Assembly: GCA_030783905.1 (NCBI GenBank)
Contig: JAQAHH010000009.1
Span: 1 to 64,000 of the forward strand
Direction of reading: 5' to 3'
Length of the DNA: 64,000 nt
From: Bisgaard Taxon 45
GTDB taxonomy: Bacteria > Pseudomonadota > Gammaproteobacteria > Enterobacterales > Pasteurellaceae
Position 1 is the first letter of the stretch. Every line of letters starts with the position of its first letter. The notes under the pieces were generated by a model, which saw only the letters and a list, made by a program, of their open reading frames with translations, had not been told where the DNA came from and searched no databases. Both the position numbers and the translations under genes were made by a program. Shown here piece after piece: positions 39,997 through 49,936 of this stretch.

Positions 39997-40479
39997 TTAT
40001 TTTCTCTTTTTTCTACGCCATTGTTCTGGTGGAATGGGGTGCGCATCTTGCCACAAACCAAGGCGGGCTTTCATCGCTTGTTTCTGCGCGTTTAAATACA
40101 TCGGATCACGATTATAACGAGTATATGCCCAAGCCATCCCCGATTTGACCATGTTGATATTGATATTTTCATGTTGTGCATTATAAACAACGGCTAAAGT
40201 GCGTTGGTAGGGGTCATTGCCTAAAATGCGCAATTGTACCGACTTTTGATAGACTAGCTTGGCTAAAAATTGTTTGGCTTTGTTGCCAAAGGGTTGATTT
40301 TTTTCTGGTGCATCAATGTCCGCCAAGCGAACATGAAGCGGTTTCTTATTTTTTAATAAGCACGTCAAACTATCCCCATCCGTAATCGTGATGACTTGGC
40401 AAGACACGGAACGACTGGCTTGACTGCAATCTGTGAAGCATAGACAACACAATGCCATAATGGCTAATTTTTTATACAT
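39997..40479 (-). CDS. Secreted thermonuclease-like (SNase) nuclease
   Basis: Staphylococcal-nuclease fold. An N-terminal signal sequence (KKLAIMALCCLCF) ends near SQAS; a cysteine there could make it a lipoprotein but the lipobox is poor. The catalytic set is complete: aspartate in TDGDSLTC, arginine and acidic residues in VRLADIDAPEK, and the arginine in DPYQRTLAVV. It should be a calcium-dependent periplasmic or secreted DNA/RNA nuclease. 160 residues from MYKKLA. It lies upstream of csdA in the same direction. Confidence 0.88.
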   Translation of the reverse strand: MYKKLAIMALCCLCFTDCSQASRSVSCQVITITDGDSLTCLLKNKKPLHVRLADIDAPEKNQPFGNKAKQFLAKLVYQKSVQLRILGNDPYQRTLAVVYNAQHENININMVKSGMAWAYTRYNRDPMYLNAQKQAMKARLGLWQDAHPIPPEQWRRKKRK

Positions 40480-40608
40480 ACGACGAAAAATCCTTATAAA
40501 ACGCATATATTCTACCTAAAAACTAACAAAAGAGACAAAATGGGAGTAAAATATTCCCTCATTTTTATTAAGACAATGTGTGTTATTGTCAACAACGATG
40601 GAGTAAAA

Positions 40609-41019
40609 ATGACTCGGAAAATGTTTGATTTAGCCCGTTCATTGGGAATTTTGTATTTAATGTTATTTATCGGTGAGTGGATTGCACACCATCTTAATAT
40701 TGGTATTCCTGCCAGTATTTGGGGATTGTTACTATTATTTTTGGGGTTAACGTTTAGGCTAATTAAGTTAGACTGGGTATTATTTTCAGCCAGTTTATTA
40801 ATTCGTTATATGGCACTATTATTCGTCCCTGTCAGTGTTGGCGTAATAAAATATGCGGACGTATTGTTTGGACAAATGAAAGTCTTGTTATTACCTAATA
40901 TATTAAGCACTTTTTTGACCTTGATTGTTATCGGTTTACTGTCTGATTACTTATTTTCCTTAAGCTCTTTTTCCCACCTACGTAAAAAAGTCGCTAGAAA
41001 ACAAGCGGAGAAAGCATGA
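40609..41019 (+). CDS. yohJ: LrgA/YohJ-type membrane protein
   Basis: Four membrane segments with the CidA/LrgA family pattern (IPASIWGLLLLFLGL, FVPVSVGVIKY). It is a holin-like protein paired with an LrgB homologue; such pairs affect murein hydrolase export or small-molecule transport in other bacteria. 136 residues from ATG 40609, which has GATGGAG upstream; the longer frame to 40540 has no such site. Overlaps yohK by four bases. Confidence 0.9.
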   Translation: MTRKMFDLARSLGILYLMLFIGEWIAHHLNIGIPASIWGLLLLFLGLTFRLIKLDWVLFSASLLIRYMALLFVPVSVGVIKYADVLFGQMKVLLLPNILSTFLTLIVIGLLSDYLFSLSSFSHLRKKVARKQAEKA

Positions 41020-41714
41020 TGAACTGGAGTCTTTATGGGTATTCTGTTTTAACATTGCTGGCTTTTGCGGTCGCAGTAAAAATCAGCCAACGTTGGAAAT
41101 CGATTTTATTTAATTCATTTGTTTTAACCGTCACATTATTAGTGGTGGTGTTGTTAACAATAAATATCCCTTATGATGATTATTTACAAGGCAATGCCCC
41201 TTTGAATAATTTATTAGGGATCAGTATTGTAGCACTCGCCGTGCCATTATATGAACAGCTCCACCAAATTAGTCGTTATTGGAAAAATATTTTGTTGACA
41301 ACTGGTTTGGCTTCATTGCTTTCTATGCTTTCAGGTGCGGGTTTGGCTTTATACTTAGGTGCCACACCAGAAATGGTGGCGACCGTGTTGCCTAAGTCAG
41401 TTACGACCCCTATTGCAATGGCGGTATCTGAGGGCTTAGGTGGAATTCCGTCTATTGCCGCAGTTGGCGTGATCATCGCGGGGTTACAAGGGTCTGTGTT
41501 AGGTTTGCTGACGTTAAAAAAATTAAACATCAAACATGCAGAGGCTCGCGGATTAGCGATCGGGGCGATTTCCCATGCCTTAGGTACGGTAACCTGTATG
41601 GAGAGTGATCAAAAAGCCGGTAGTTATAGTTCCATTGCCCTCGTATTATGTGGCATTATGACCTCTATTCTTGCACCGATCACCTTTAAAATCATTTATT
41701 TCATTATGGCATAG
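41016..41714 (+). CDS. yohK: LrgB/YohK-type membrane protein
   Basis: LrgB family, about six to eight membrane helices, with the conserved stretch [19 protein letters not shown] and later [16 protein letters not shown]. 232 residues from the first of two adjacent ATGs. Its start overlaps the yohJ stop (ATGA), and its stop is followed after one base by the dGTPase-like gene, so all three are probably one transcript. Confidence 0.92.
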   Translation: MMNWSLYGYSVLTLLAFAVAVKISQRWKSILFNSFVLTVTLLVVVLLTINIPYDDYLQGNAPLNNLLGISIVALAVPLYEQLHQISRYWKNILLTTGLASLLSMLSGAGLALYLGATPEMVATVLPKSVTTPIAMAVSEGLGGIPSIAAVGVIIAGLQGSVLGLLTLKKLNIKHAEARGLAIGAISHALGTVTCMESDQKAGSYSSIALVLCGIMTSILAPITFKIIYFIMA

Positions 41715-41715
41715 T

Positions 41716-43068
41716 ATGAGTAATCAATTCGATCCCATTTGGCAATCACGCTTTATTGCGGATAAACCGCGTGAAAAAGATCATCGTCCACCTTTCCGTC
41801 GGGACCGTGGGCGTATTTTGCATTCAGCCGCATTCCGTTGTTTACAAGCGAAAACACAAATTCATGCTGTGGGTGAAAATGATTTTTATCGCACGCGTTT
41901 GACACACTCCTTAGAAGTGGCACAAATTGGCAGTAGTTTGGTGGCACAAATGCGTTTTAGTGAGGCATTTACAACCTTAGCGCAACAAACGCAACAAGAT
42001 AAGGCGGAATTACAAAAAACACTCAAAGCCTTGCTACCAAGTAATGATCTGATTGAAAGTTTATGCTTTGCCCATGATATTGGTCATCCGCCTTTTGGTC
42101 ACGGTGGGGAAGTGGCATTGAATTATATGATGCGAGAACACGGGGGATTTGAAGGTAACGCGCAGACCTTCCGTTTACTCACCAAATTAGAGCCTTATAC
42201 GCCAAATGCAGGGATGAATTTAACCCGCCGTACCCTTTTGGGCATTGTTAAATACCCAACGATTTTAGATGTTTCCTCCGCACAATATGCCGAGCTTCCC
42301 TCTGATCCGAATGCGAATTCACGTTATGTCAAGATGAACGGTTGGCGTCCCGGAAAAGGAATATTTCGGGATGATGTGTTGATGTTTGAGTGGTTGCTTG
42401 AGCCATTGTCGGTCAATGATCGTGAGTTATTTGGACAATTTAAACAAGTGCGGTCGGATGCTACGCAAATTTTGAAAACGAAATTTAAATCATTAGATTG
42501 TAGTCTCATGGAATTAGCCGATGATATTGCTTATGGTGTGCATGATTTGGAAGATGCTATTGTAGTCGGGATGGTGAATTTACATCAATGGCAAAGCGCA
42601 CTGACTGCCTTGAAACATTGCCCATCGGAGTGGATCCAAAAACATATTGACGCCATCACAGACAAGCTGTTTTCTGATCAACATTATTTACGCAAAAATG
42701 CCATCGGGGCGCTCGTCAATTATTTTATTACTAGCGTGCGTTGGACATTAACAGCCGATTTTGATGAACCTTTACTCCGTTACAATGCACAATTACCCGC
42801 AGAAGTAGAAGCGGTATTACAAATTTTCAAAGCGTTTGTGCGAGATCATGTGATTTTAAACGTTGAAACACAACGGATTGAGTACAAAGGGCAACGTATC
42901 TTAACGGAAATGTTCCAAATTTTTGAATCTGATCCCGAACGTTTACTACCACGTAACACGGCGAAACGTTGGCAACATGCGCCAGAGAAGGGGAAAAAAC
43001 GGGTGATTTGTGATTATATGGCCGGTATGTCCGATGCTTATGCATTGCGGGTTTATCAACAATTATAA
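41716..43068 (+). CDS. dgt: dGTPase-like HD-domain triphosphohydrolase
   Basis: HD-domain dNTP triphosphohydrolase. Metal-binding residues: histidine in [13 protein letters not shown], histidine-aspartate in [15 protein letters not shown], and a further aspartate in [13 protein letters not shown]. It would hydrolyse dNTPs to nucleosides and triphosphate. 450 residues from MSNQFDPIW; the frame to 41671 overlaps yohK. It is closer to the dGTPase-like subfamily than to E. coli Dgt as I recall it, so the exact substrate is open. An uptake signal lies at 42446. Confidence 0.9.
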   Translation: MSNQFDPIWQSRFIADKPREKDHRPPFRRDRGRILHSAAFRCLQAKTQIHAVGENDFYRTRLTHSLEVAQIGSSLVAQMRFSEAFTTLAQQTQQDKAELQKTLKALLPSNDLIESLCFAHDIGHPPFGHGGEVALNYMMREHGGFEGNAQTFRLLTKLEPYTPNAGMNLTRRTLLGIVKYPTILDVSSAQYAELPSDPNANSRYVKMNGWRPGKGIFRDDVLMFEWLLEPLSVNDRELFGQFKQVRSDATQILKTKFKSLDCSLMELADDIAYGVHDLEDAIVVGMVNLHQWQSALTALKHCPSEWIQKHIDAITDKLFSDQHYLRKNAIGALVNYFITSVRWTLTADFDEPLLRYNAQLPAEVEAVLQIFKAFVRDHVILNVETQRIEYKGQRILTEMFQIFESDPERLLPRNTAKRWQHAPEKGKKRVICDYMAGMSDAYALRVYQQL

Positions 43069-43178
43069 TGCGCCTTCCTGTGTTGTTGAACAACGACAGT
43101 CTAGACGTAATGATTTATAGCGATACTGAAAACCTTTTTCCTTATTTTAATAAAAACGTATTTTAACCAAGAGGCATT

Positions 43179-45134
43179 ATGGCACTAGTTTCCCTCACCA
43201 ATGGATATCTTTCCTTTAGTGATCATCCTTTATTAGATCATACCGACTTACATATTGAAGCAGGTGAGCGAGTGTGTTTAGTTGGACGTAATGGCGCGGG
43301 TAAATCCACGCTAATGAAAATTTTGGCTGGTGACGTCATGATGGATGACGGTCGTTTACAGTTTGAAAAAGATATTATCGTTTCTCGTTTAGAACAAGAT
43401 CCACCACGTCATGCCAGTGGCAACGTATTTGATTATGTGGCAGAAGGGATTGAACATTTAGCGGATTTGTTAAAAGACTATCACCGTATCTCTTTATTAT
43501 TAGAACAAGACTGCAGTGAAACCATTTTAAACCAGCTTGCACAAGTGCAAGCCAAGTTGGATCTCGCAGATGGATGGCGTTTTGAGAGTAAAATTAAAGA
43601 TGTCTTAGCCACATTATCATTACATCCAGATACTTTGTTATCCGAATTATCAGGTGGTTGGCTACGTAAGGCGGCATTAGCCCGGGCGTTAGTCTGTGAT
43701 CCCGATGTGTTGTTATTAGATGAACCGACGAACCATTTGGATGTGGAGGCCATTGAATGGCTCGAAACCTTTTTACTTGGTTTTTCAGGCAGTATTATTT
43801 TTATTTCACATGACCGCTCTTTTATTCGCAAAATGGCGACCCGTATTGTGGATTTAGACCGAGGCAAATTAGTCTCTTATCCAGGCGACTATGATCTTTA
43901 TCTTAGTACGAAAGAAGAAAACCTACGTATCGAAGCCTTACAAAATGACTTATTTGATAAAAAGTTAGCGCAAGAAGAAGTGTGGATTCGACAAGGAATT
44001 AAAGCGCGCAGAACCCGTAATGAAGGACGTGTCCGAGCGTTAAAGGCTTTGCGTGAAACACATCGTCAACGTCGAGAAGTACTTGGTACTGCCAAATTAC
44101 AAATTGATACCTCTAGCCGCTCTGGCAAAATTGTGTTTGAGCTAGACAATGTCAGTTATCAAGTGGCAGGTAAAACCCTATTGAAAGATTTTAGTAGCAC
44201 CATTCTACGTGGCGATAAGATTGCGTTAGTGGGGCCAAATGGTTGCGGTAAAACCACCTTTATCAAATTATTATTGGGTGAAATCCAACCAACCTCAGGT
44301 AGCGTACGTTGTGGCACAAAACTGGATATTGCTTATTTTGATCAATATCGTGCTGATCTCGATCCTGAAAAAACAGTGATGGATAATGTTGCTGATGGTA
44401 AACAAGATATTGAAGTGAACGGCATCAAACGTCATGTATTGGGGTATTTACAAGATTTCTTATTTCCACCCAAACGGGCAATGACACCTGTCAAAGCCTT
44501 GTCAGGAGGGGAAAGAAACCGCTTACTCTTAGCAAAATTATTATTGAAACCAAATAATTTATTGATTCTGGATGAGCCAACCAATGATCTTGATGTTGAA
44601 ACACTCGAATTGCTTGAAGAAATTTTAACAGACTATCAAGGTACGTTATTAATCGTCAGTCACGATCGTCAGTTTATCGACAATACCGCCACAGAATGTA
44701 TTATGTTTGAAGGCGAAGGGCAACTGAACGAATATGTTGGTGGTTTCCATGATGCGAAGCAACAACAAGCTAACTATTTTGCGCATAAAGTCGAACAAGA
44801 AGCGCTAAAACAGAAAAAAGTGCCTGTTGGAGAAAGTGCGGTTGAAAGCAAGCATGTTTCAAATAACAGCAAAGCTCAAACCAAAGCAGTCAAACTGACT
44901 TATAAAGAACAACGTGAATTAGAACAATTACCTCAGCGTTTGGAAACGTTAGAAGCGGAAATCCATTCCTTGCAAACCGAAATTGCAGGGCGTGAGTTTT
45001 TTCAACAAGCGCATGAATATACGGCTACAAAATTACATGCCTTAGCACAAGCGGAGCAAGCGTTAGAAGAGGCTTTTGCACGTTGGGAAGCGTTAGAGGA
45101 AAAGCAAAATTTGAGCAAGTCAGGGTCAATGTAG
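43179..45134 (+). CDS. uup: Uup, ABC-F ATPase
   Basis: ABC-F protein acting on ribosomes and on DNA replication/transposon excision phenotypes. Domain 1: GRNGAGKST, LSGGWLRKAALARAL, LLLDEPTNHLD. A linker rich in arginine and glutamate follows. Domain 2: GPNGCGKTT, LSGGERNRLLLAKLL, LILDEPTNDLD. The C-terminal coiled coil (from about residue 580) is the DNA-binding part of Uup. 651 residues. AAGAGGC precedes the start. Confidence 0.95.
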   Translation: MALVSLTNGYLSFSDHPLLDHTDLHIEAGERVCLVGRNGAGKSTLMKILAGDVMMDDGRLQFEKDIIVSRLEQDPPRHASGNVFDYVAEGIEHLADLLKDYHRISLLLEQDCSETILNQLAQVQAKLDLADGWRFESKIKDVLATLSLHPDTLLSELSGGWLRKAALARALVCDPDVLLLDEPTNHLDVEAIEWLETFLLGFSGSIIFISHDRSFIRKMATRIVDLDRGKLVSYPGDYDLYLSTKEENLRIEALQNDLFDKKLAQEEVWIRQGIKARRTRNEGRVRALKALRETHRQRREVLGTAKLQIDTSSRSGKIVFELDNVSYQVAGKTLLKDFSSTILRGDKIALVGPNGCGKTTFIKLLLGEIQPTSGSVRCGTKLDIAYFDQYRADLDPEKTVMDNVADGKQDIEVNGIKRHVLGYLQDFLFPPKRAMTPVKALSGGERNRLLLAKLLLKPNNLLILDEPTNDLDVETLELLEEILTDYQGTLLIVSHDRQFIDNTATECIMFEGEGQLNEYVGGFHDAKQQQANYFAHKVEQEALKQKKVPVGESAVESKHVSNNSKAQTKAVKLTYKEQRELEQLPQRLETLEAEIHSLQTEIAGREFFQQAHEYTATKLHALAQAEQALEEAFARWEALEEKQNLSKSGSM

Positions 45135-45163
45135 AGAAACTGGCGTGTATTTCAAAAAGCGAA

Positions 45164-45196
45164 AAGGGCGAAAATGATGATTTTCGCCCTTCGTTT
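45164..45196. terminator. Shared terminator between uup and nagE
   Basis: AAGGGCGAAAA and TTTTCGCCCTT form an 11-base stem around TGATGA, followed by CGTTTT on the plus strand and an A-rich side that gives T residues on the minus strand. uup and nagE converge here. Confidence 0.85.
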
Positions 45197-45208
45197 TAAG
45201 TGAATGTA

Positions 45209-46666
45209 TTATTTGATTTGTTGTTTCATTGCGTCTGCGACTAGTTCGGCTTCAGGTCCAAGAATCACTTGTAAACCATTATCACCTAATTTGACATTCC
45301 CTTTTGAGCCTAGCGTTTTTAACTGTTCTTCATTCACTTTGCTACGATCAACTAATGTTAAGCGTAAGCGAGTAATACAAGCATCGATAGATTGGAAGTT
45401 GTCTTTACCACCTAATGCAACAATAAAGTGAGCGGCGCGTTCTTCACGAGAGGCATCTCTTTTCACACTAATTTCTACCTCCTCTTCTTCACGACCAGGC
45501 GTTTTTAAATTGAATGCTTTGATTGTCGCACGGAAGATAACATAGTAAATCACACCGAATACAACCCCTTGCACGAGTAACATGTACCAATCTTTAGCAA
45601 GAGGGTTTTGTGAAGAAAGTACCATATCCACGAAACCTGCACTGAAACCGAAACCTGCCATCCATTGCATTGAGGCGGCAATAAAGACAGATAAACCAGT
45701 TAATAAGGCGTGAATAACATATAAGACAGGGGCAACAAACATGAACGCAAACTCTAATGGCTCGGTGACCCCAGTAAAGAATGACGCTAATGATGCGGCA
45801 ATCATTAATGAAGCGACCTGCGCTTTTTTGCCTGGTTTTGCACTATGATAAATGGCTAATGCCGCTGCCGGTAAACCAAACATCATGACTGGGAAGAACC
45901 CTGCTTGATACATACCAGTGACACCCAATACAGCGGTGCCATTTGCAAGAGATTGTGCACCACCTAAGAAGTTAGGAATATCGTTGATGCCTGCCACGTT
46001 GAACCAGAACACAGAGTTTAACGCATGGTGCAACCCAACAGGGATTAACAAGCGGTTTAAGAAACCATAGATTCCCGCACCAGTTGCGCCAATATCTGTG
46101 ATGGATTTACCAAAGCCAACTAACCCGTTAAAAATCATCGGCCATAAGTACATGAGGATGAAAGATACAATGATCATCACAACAGAGGTCACGATAGGGA
46201 CTAAGCGTTTACCACTGAAAAAGGCTAATGCAGGAGGTAATTCCACTTGATGGAAACGGTTATATAATTCAGCAGAAATAACCCCAACTAAAATCCCAAT
46301 AAATTGGTTGTTAATTTTGCCAAAGGCGGCAGGCACTTGATCCGCTGCAATACCTTGTAATTGTGCGACAGCGCCTGGTGACAGTAAGGTGGTGACCACT
46401 AAAAAGCCCACTAAGCCTGAAAGTGCGGCTGAACCATGTTTATCTTTAGACATACCAAATGCCACACCAACAGCAAACAGAATTGCCATATTATCAATAA
46501 TGGCGGCACCAGACTTGATCAGGAAGGCTGCAAGCTGACTTTCGCCTCCCCAGCCATTCGGATCAATCCAGTAACCAATACCCATTAAGATAGCGGCAGC
46601 AGGGAGTGCGGCAACAGGCACCATTAATGCTTGCCCAATTCTTTGTAAGTAACTTAGAATGCTCAT
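45209..46666 (-). CDS. nagE: NagE-like PTS EIIBC for N-acetylglucosamine
   Basis: PTS permease with an N-terminal IIC domain of about eight to ten membrane helices (LLIPVGLHHALNSVFWFN, GVTEPLEFAFMF are hallmark stretches) and a C-terminal IIB domain with the phospho-cysteine in SIDACITRLRLTL near residue 425. There is no IIA domain, so phosphate should come from Crr. Similar to NagE and PtsG families; location facing nagB-nagA and details such as FNLKTPGRE favour N-acetylglucosamine. 485 residues. AAAAAGGAG precedes the start. Confidence 0.87.
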   Translation of the reverse strand: MSILSYLQRIGQALMVPVAALPAAAILMGIGYWIDPNGWGGESQLAAFLIKSGAAIIDNMAILFAVGVAFGMSKDKHGSAALSGLVGFLVVTTLLSPGAVAQLQGIAADQVPAAFGKINNQFIGILVGVISAELYNRFHQVELPPALAFFSGKRLVPIVTSVVMIIVSFILMYLWPMIFNGLVGFGKSITDIGATGAGIYGFLNRLLIPVGLHHALNSVFWFNVAGINDIPNFLGGAQSLANGTAVLGVTGMYQAGFFPVMMFGLPAAALAIYHSAKPGKKAQVASLMIAASLASFFTGVTEPLEFAFMFVAPVLYVIHALLTGLSVFIAASMQWMAGFGFSAGFVDMVLSSQNPLAKDWYMLLVQGVVFGVIYYVIFRATIKAFNLKTPGREEEEVEISVKRDASREERAAHFIVALGGKDNFQSIDACITRLRLTLVDRSKVNEEQLKTLGSKGNVKLGDNGLQVILGPEAELVADAMKQQIK

Positions 46667-46684
46667 AGGAACTCCTTTTTATAT

Positions 46685-46724
46685 TTTTCTCGATATTGTT
46701 GAGAAAAAAAGTAAACGTTTTCTC
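46685..46724. repeat. Overlapping inverted repeats upstream of nagE
   Basis: TTTTTCTC (46685-46692) and GAGAAAAA (46701-46708) are inverted copies. GAGAAAA (46701-46707) can instead pair with TTTTCTC (46718-46724). They lie just before nagE and could be an operator or two alternative RNA hairpins. Confidence 0.45.
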
Positions 46725-46780
46725 AAGCGTCTCTAACTATATGCTGATAATTTTCTATTGCAAATTAAAACTGTTGTTTT

Positions 46781-46796
46781 TGTGATTCTTATCACT
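46781..46796. promoter_or_regulatory. CRP site between nagE and nagB
   Basis: TGTGA-TTCTTA-TCACT matches nine of ten core positions of the CRP consensus. It sits mid-way between the divergent nagE and nagBA genes, as expected for a shared activation site. Confidence 0.72.
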
Positions 46797-46840
46797 AAAT
46801 ATTCCATTGGTATGAATTTTTATTGGCTATTTAAAATCAC

Positions 46841-46864
46841 TTATTTTATAATGCAAAAAAATAA
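46841..46864. promoter_or_regulatory. Possible NagC operator
   Basis: TTATTTT-N10-AAAATAA is a 24-base dyad resembling the NagC operator as I remember it from E. coli nagE. It lies between the CRP site and nagB. Downstream, CCATTTTG (46870-46877) and CAAAATGG (46902-46909) form another inverted repeat in the nagB leader. Confidence 0.5.
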
Positions 46865-46972
46865 AAACTCCATTTTGGAAAAAAAAATGATGTCGATATT
46901 TCAAAATGGTGTTAACGATAAGGGAATCATTGATTTCACGGTAATTTCACATACAAAAAGAGGTAACACATT

Positions 46973-47776
46973 ATGCGTTTAATTCCATTACACAATATTG
47001 ATCAAGTCGCAAAATGGTCCGCACGTTATATTGTTGATCGTATTAATCAATTTCAACCAACAGAAACACGCCCATTCGTATTGGGTTTGCCTACTGGTGG
47101 CACACCGCTGAAAACCTATCAAGCACTTATTGAGCTCTATAAAGCCGGTGAGGTGAGCTTTAAACATGTTGTGACCTTCAATATGGATGAGTATGTTGAT
47201 TTACCCAAAGAACATCCTGAAAGTTACCATTCTTTTATGTATAAAAACTTTTTTGATCATATTGATATTCAAGAAGAAAATATCAATATTTTAAATGGTA
47301 ATACAGAAGATCATGAGGCTGAATGTCAGCGTTATGAAGATAAAATTAAGTCTTATGGCAAAATTCACTTATTCATGGGTGGTGTCGGCGTTGATGGGCA
47401 CATCGCCTTTAATGAACCCGCCTCTTCACTTTCTTCTCGTACTCGTATAAAAACGCTTACAGAAGATACGATCATTGCCAACTCCCGTTTCTTTGATAAC
47501 GATGTGAATAAAGTACCTAAATATGCACTGACTATTGGTGTGGGAACGTTACTGGATGCGGAAGAAGTGTTGATTCTAGTCACGGGTTATAATAAAGGGT
47601 TAGCATTACAAGCTGCAGTAGAAGGCAGTATCAATCATTTATGGACTGTCAGTGCGCTACAGATGCATCGTCGTGCAATTATTGTATGTGATGAACCTGC
47701 CACCCAAGAACTTAAAGTGAAAACGGTTAAATATTTTACTGAATTAGAAGCTGCTGCAATTCGTAGTATGGCATAA
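46973..47776 (+). CDS. nagB: Glucosamine-6-phosphate deaminase
   Basis: Converts glucosamine-6-phosphate to fructose-6-phosphate and ammonia. Family motifs: [16 protein letters not shown] near residue 35, FNMDEYV with the catalytic aspartate, and [18 protein letters not shown] with the catalytic histidine near residue 143. 267 residues, as in E. coli. AAGAGGTAAC precedes the start. It is followed after 12 bases by nagA. Confidence 0.97.
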   Translation: MRLIPLHNIDQVAKWSARYIVDRINQFQPTETRPFVLGLPTGGTPLKTYQALIELYKAGEVSFKHVVTFNMDEYVDLPKEHPESYHSFMYKNFFDHIDIQEENINILNGNTEDHEAECQRYEDKIKSYGKIHLFMGGVGVDGHIAFNEPASSLSSRTRIKTLTEDTIIANSRFFDNDVNKVPKYALTIGVGTLLDAEEVLILVTGYNKGLALQAAVEGSINHLWTVSALQMHRRAIIVCDEPATQELKVKTVKYFTELEAAAIRSMA

Positions 47777-47788
47777 AGGGAGAAGACC

Positions 47789-48925
47789 ATGTATGCGTTT
47801 ATTAATGCAGTAATTTATACCGCGAAAGACGTACTTTATGGCAAAGCACTGATTATTGAAGGTGATAAAATTAGTGCAATAGTGCCTGTAGAGGAGGTTC
47901 CCGAGACGCTTCAAAAAATTGACTTACAAGGCAATAATTTAACCGCAGGTTTTATTGATCTTCAGTTAAATGGTTGTGGTGGAGTGATGTTTAATGAAGA
48001 TATTAGCGTCAAAACGTTAGAGATCATGCAAGAAACTAATTTGAGATCGGGTACAACAAGTTATTTGCCAACCTTTATTACGTCACCTGATGAAGGCATG
48101 AAAGAAGCGGTGAAGGTAATGCGTGAGTATTTAGCTCAGCATAAAAATCAAGCATTAGGTTTACACTTTGAAGGACCATATTTGAGTATCGAGAAAAAAG
48201 GGGTACACCGTGAAGAATATATTCGCGCGATAAACCCAGAAATGAAAGCTTTCTTGTGTGATAATGCAGATGTGATTACGAAGATCACCTTGGCGGCAGA
48301 AAATCCAACGGCACAATATATTCCAGACTTTGTTGAAAAAGGCATTGTCGTCTCACTTGGACACTCGAATGCCACTTATGAGGTCGCACAACAAGCCATT
48401 GAAAAAGGGGCGAGCTTTGCGACACATTTACATAACGCGATGTCGCCAATTAGTTCTGGTCGCGCAATGGGGGTTGTCGGTGCCGTTTTAGATGCTGATA
48501 TCTACACGGGCATTATTGTGGACGGTTTGCATGTTAATTATGGTAATGTGCGTATTGATAAAAAAGCAAAAGGTGACAAGTTATGTATTGTTACTGATGC
48601 GACTGCGGCAGCTGGTGCGGATATTGAATCCTTTGTTTTTGTGGGCAAAACTGTCTATGTGCGTGAGGGTAAATGCTATGATAGCAATGGTACATTAGGT
48701 GGCTCGGCTATTACGATGATTGAATCTGTGAAAAATGCGGTACAGGAAGTAGGCATTCCATTGGATGAAACATTACGCATGTGTAATTATTATCCTGCTA
48801 AAGCGATTGGTGTAGACGGTGAGCTAGGCTCAATTGAAGTCGGCAAAATTGCCAATTTAACCGCCTTTACCCATGATTTCAAGGTATTGGGTACGGCAGT
48901 GAATGGGGAGTGGAAAGCGAATTAA
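47789..48925 (+). CDS. nagA: N-acetylglucosamine-6-phosphate deacetylase
   Basis: Removes the acetyl group ahead of NagB. Amidohydrolase-fold residues: FIDLQLNGCGG early, glutamate in GLHFEGPYLS near residue 130, histidines in SLGHSNATYE and ATHLHNAMSP, and the catalytic aspartate in VTDATAAAGAD near residue 270. 378 residues. GGGAGAAG precedes the start. Second gene of nagBA; nagC is not in the window. Confidence 0.96.
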   Translation: MYAFINAVIYTAKDVLYGKALIIEGDKISAIVPVEEVPETLQKIDLQGNNLTAGFIDLQLNGCGGVMFNEDISVKTLEIMQETNLRSGTTSYLPTFITSPDEGMKEAVKVMREYLAQHKNQALGLHFEGPYLSIEKKGVHREEYIRAINPEMKAFLCDNADVITKITLAAENPTAQYIPDFVEKGIVVSLGHSNATYEVAQQAIEKGASFATHLHNAMSPISSGRAMGVVGAVLDADIYTGIIVDGLHVNYGNVRIDKKAKGDKLCIVTDATAAAGADIESFVFVGKTVYVREGKCYDSNGTLGGSAITMIESVKNAVQEVGIPLDETLRMCNYYPAKAIGVDGELGSIEVGKIANLTAFTHDFKVLGTAVNGEWKAN

Positions 48926-48945
48926 CGTTTTCTTATCTTATTCAA

Positions 48946-48981
48946 AAATAGCATGTCAAATTAACATGCTATTTTTTTATC
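48946..48981 (+). terminator. Terminator after nagA
   Basis: AAATAGCATGT and ACATGCTATTT form an 11-base stem with a CAAATTA loop and then TTTTT. Confidence 0.88.
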
Positions 48982-48988
48982 GCTAACG

Positions 48989-49015
48989 AAAGCCACCTTT
49001 TAGGGGTGGCTTTTT
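48989..49015. terminator. Second hairpin, between nagA and purU
   Basis: AAAGCCACC and GGTGGCTTT pair over nine bases, followed by TT on the plus strand. It lies ten bases beyond the purU stop on the other strand and is probably a back-up or the purU terminator. Confidence 0.75.
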
Positions 49016-49024
49016 GTATGCTGT

Positions 49025-49861
49025 TTAGAGGACAATTGTTTTATTTTTATAAACGAAAATCCGATCATGTAAAGCCAAATCTAACGCACGACTGAGTACG
49101 GTTTTTTCCACATCTCGTCCCGCACGCATCATGGCTTCCGCATTGTAGGTGTGATCAACATTGATTACGTTTTGCATAATAATCGGACCTTGATCTAATT
49201 CGTTATTAATAAAATGTGCCGTTGCACCAATAATTTTTACGCCACGTTCATAAGCTTGGTGATAAGGTTTTGCGCCAATAAACGCTGGTAAAAAGGAGTG
49301 ATGTATATTGATCACCCGATTTGGATATTTTTCAACAAACTGAGGATTAAGTACCCGCATATATTTTGCTAGCACAATATAATCCGGTGTATATTCATCG
49401 ATTTTATCCGCAAGTAACTTATCATGTTCTACGCGAGTCAGATGCTGATGACTAATATAGTGGAATGGAATATCAAAACGTTCTACTAATGTTCTTAAGG
49501 TATCATGATTACCAATTACGGCCGCAATGTCGACATCTAACCCACCATAGTAGTTTTTCATCAAAATATCGCCAAGACAATGCGCTTCTTTGGTGACTAA
49601 AATGACAATACGTTTTCTTTTTGCACTAATTAAGCGACAGTTTGTTTTTTCCGGCAAACTGAATTTTAAGTCAGCTAATAAAGTATCTTCATTAAAAATG
49701 CCCTGTAGTTCTGTACGCATAAAGAAATGCTTTGTCTCAAAATCTACAAATTCATTGTTATGAATGATATTGAGCTGGTGTTTGTAACAAATGTTGGTAA
49801 TTTTAGCGATAAGGCCTTTATCATCTGGGCAATCGGTTAATAATATTTTATTTTCAATCAT
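49025..49861 (-). CDS. purU: Formyltetrahydrofolate deformylase
   Basis: Hydrolyses 10-formyl-THF to THF and formate. An N-terminal ACT domain (about residues 5-85) precedes the formyltransferase-like domain, with the active-site set ADHHE-type elements in NIHHSFLPAF, GAKPYHQAYERGVKIIGATAH, and the catalytic aspartate in ELDQGPII. 278 residues, similar to E. coli PurU. The start ATG is at 49861-49859. Confidence 0.96.
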   Translation of the reverse strand: MIENKILLTDCPDDKGLIAKITNICYKHQLNIIHNNEFVDFETKHFFMRTELQGIFNEDTLLADLKFSLPEKTNCRLISAKRKRIVILVTKEAHCLGDILMKNYYGGLDVDIAAVIGNHDTLRTLVERFDIPFHYISHQHLTRVEHDKLLADKIDEYTPDYIVLAKYMRVLNPQFVEKYPNRVINIHHSFLPAFIGAKPYHQAYERGVKIIGATAHFINNELDQGPIIMQNVINVDHTYNAEAMMRAGRDVEKTVLSRALDLALHDRIFVYKNKTIVL

Positions 49862-49880
49862 AAGCCTGTTGTTTTAGTTG

Positions 49881-49918
49881 AAAAAATAAAAAAGAAAACC
49901 CATCAAGAAATGGGTTTT
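49881..49918 (-). terminator. Terminator after hns
   Basis: On the minus strand AAAACCCAT/ATGGGTTTT (49910-49918 and 49895-49903) form a nine-base stem, followed by a long T-rich run. It separates hns from purU. Confidence 0.86.
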
Positions 49919-49936
49919 ACGACAAAGTAAATTAGA

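Noticed and set aside
46758-46982. Open frame of 74 codons between nagE and nagB
   Set aside because: It overlaps the CRP and NagC-like sites and the nagB start, has no ribosome site, and its composition is that of AT-rich spacer.
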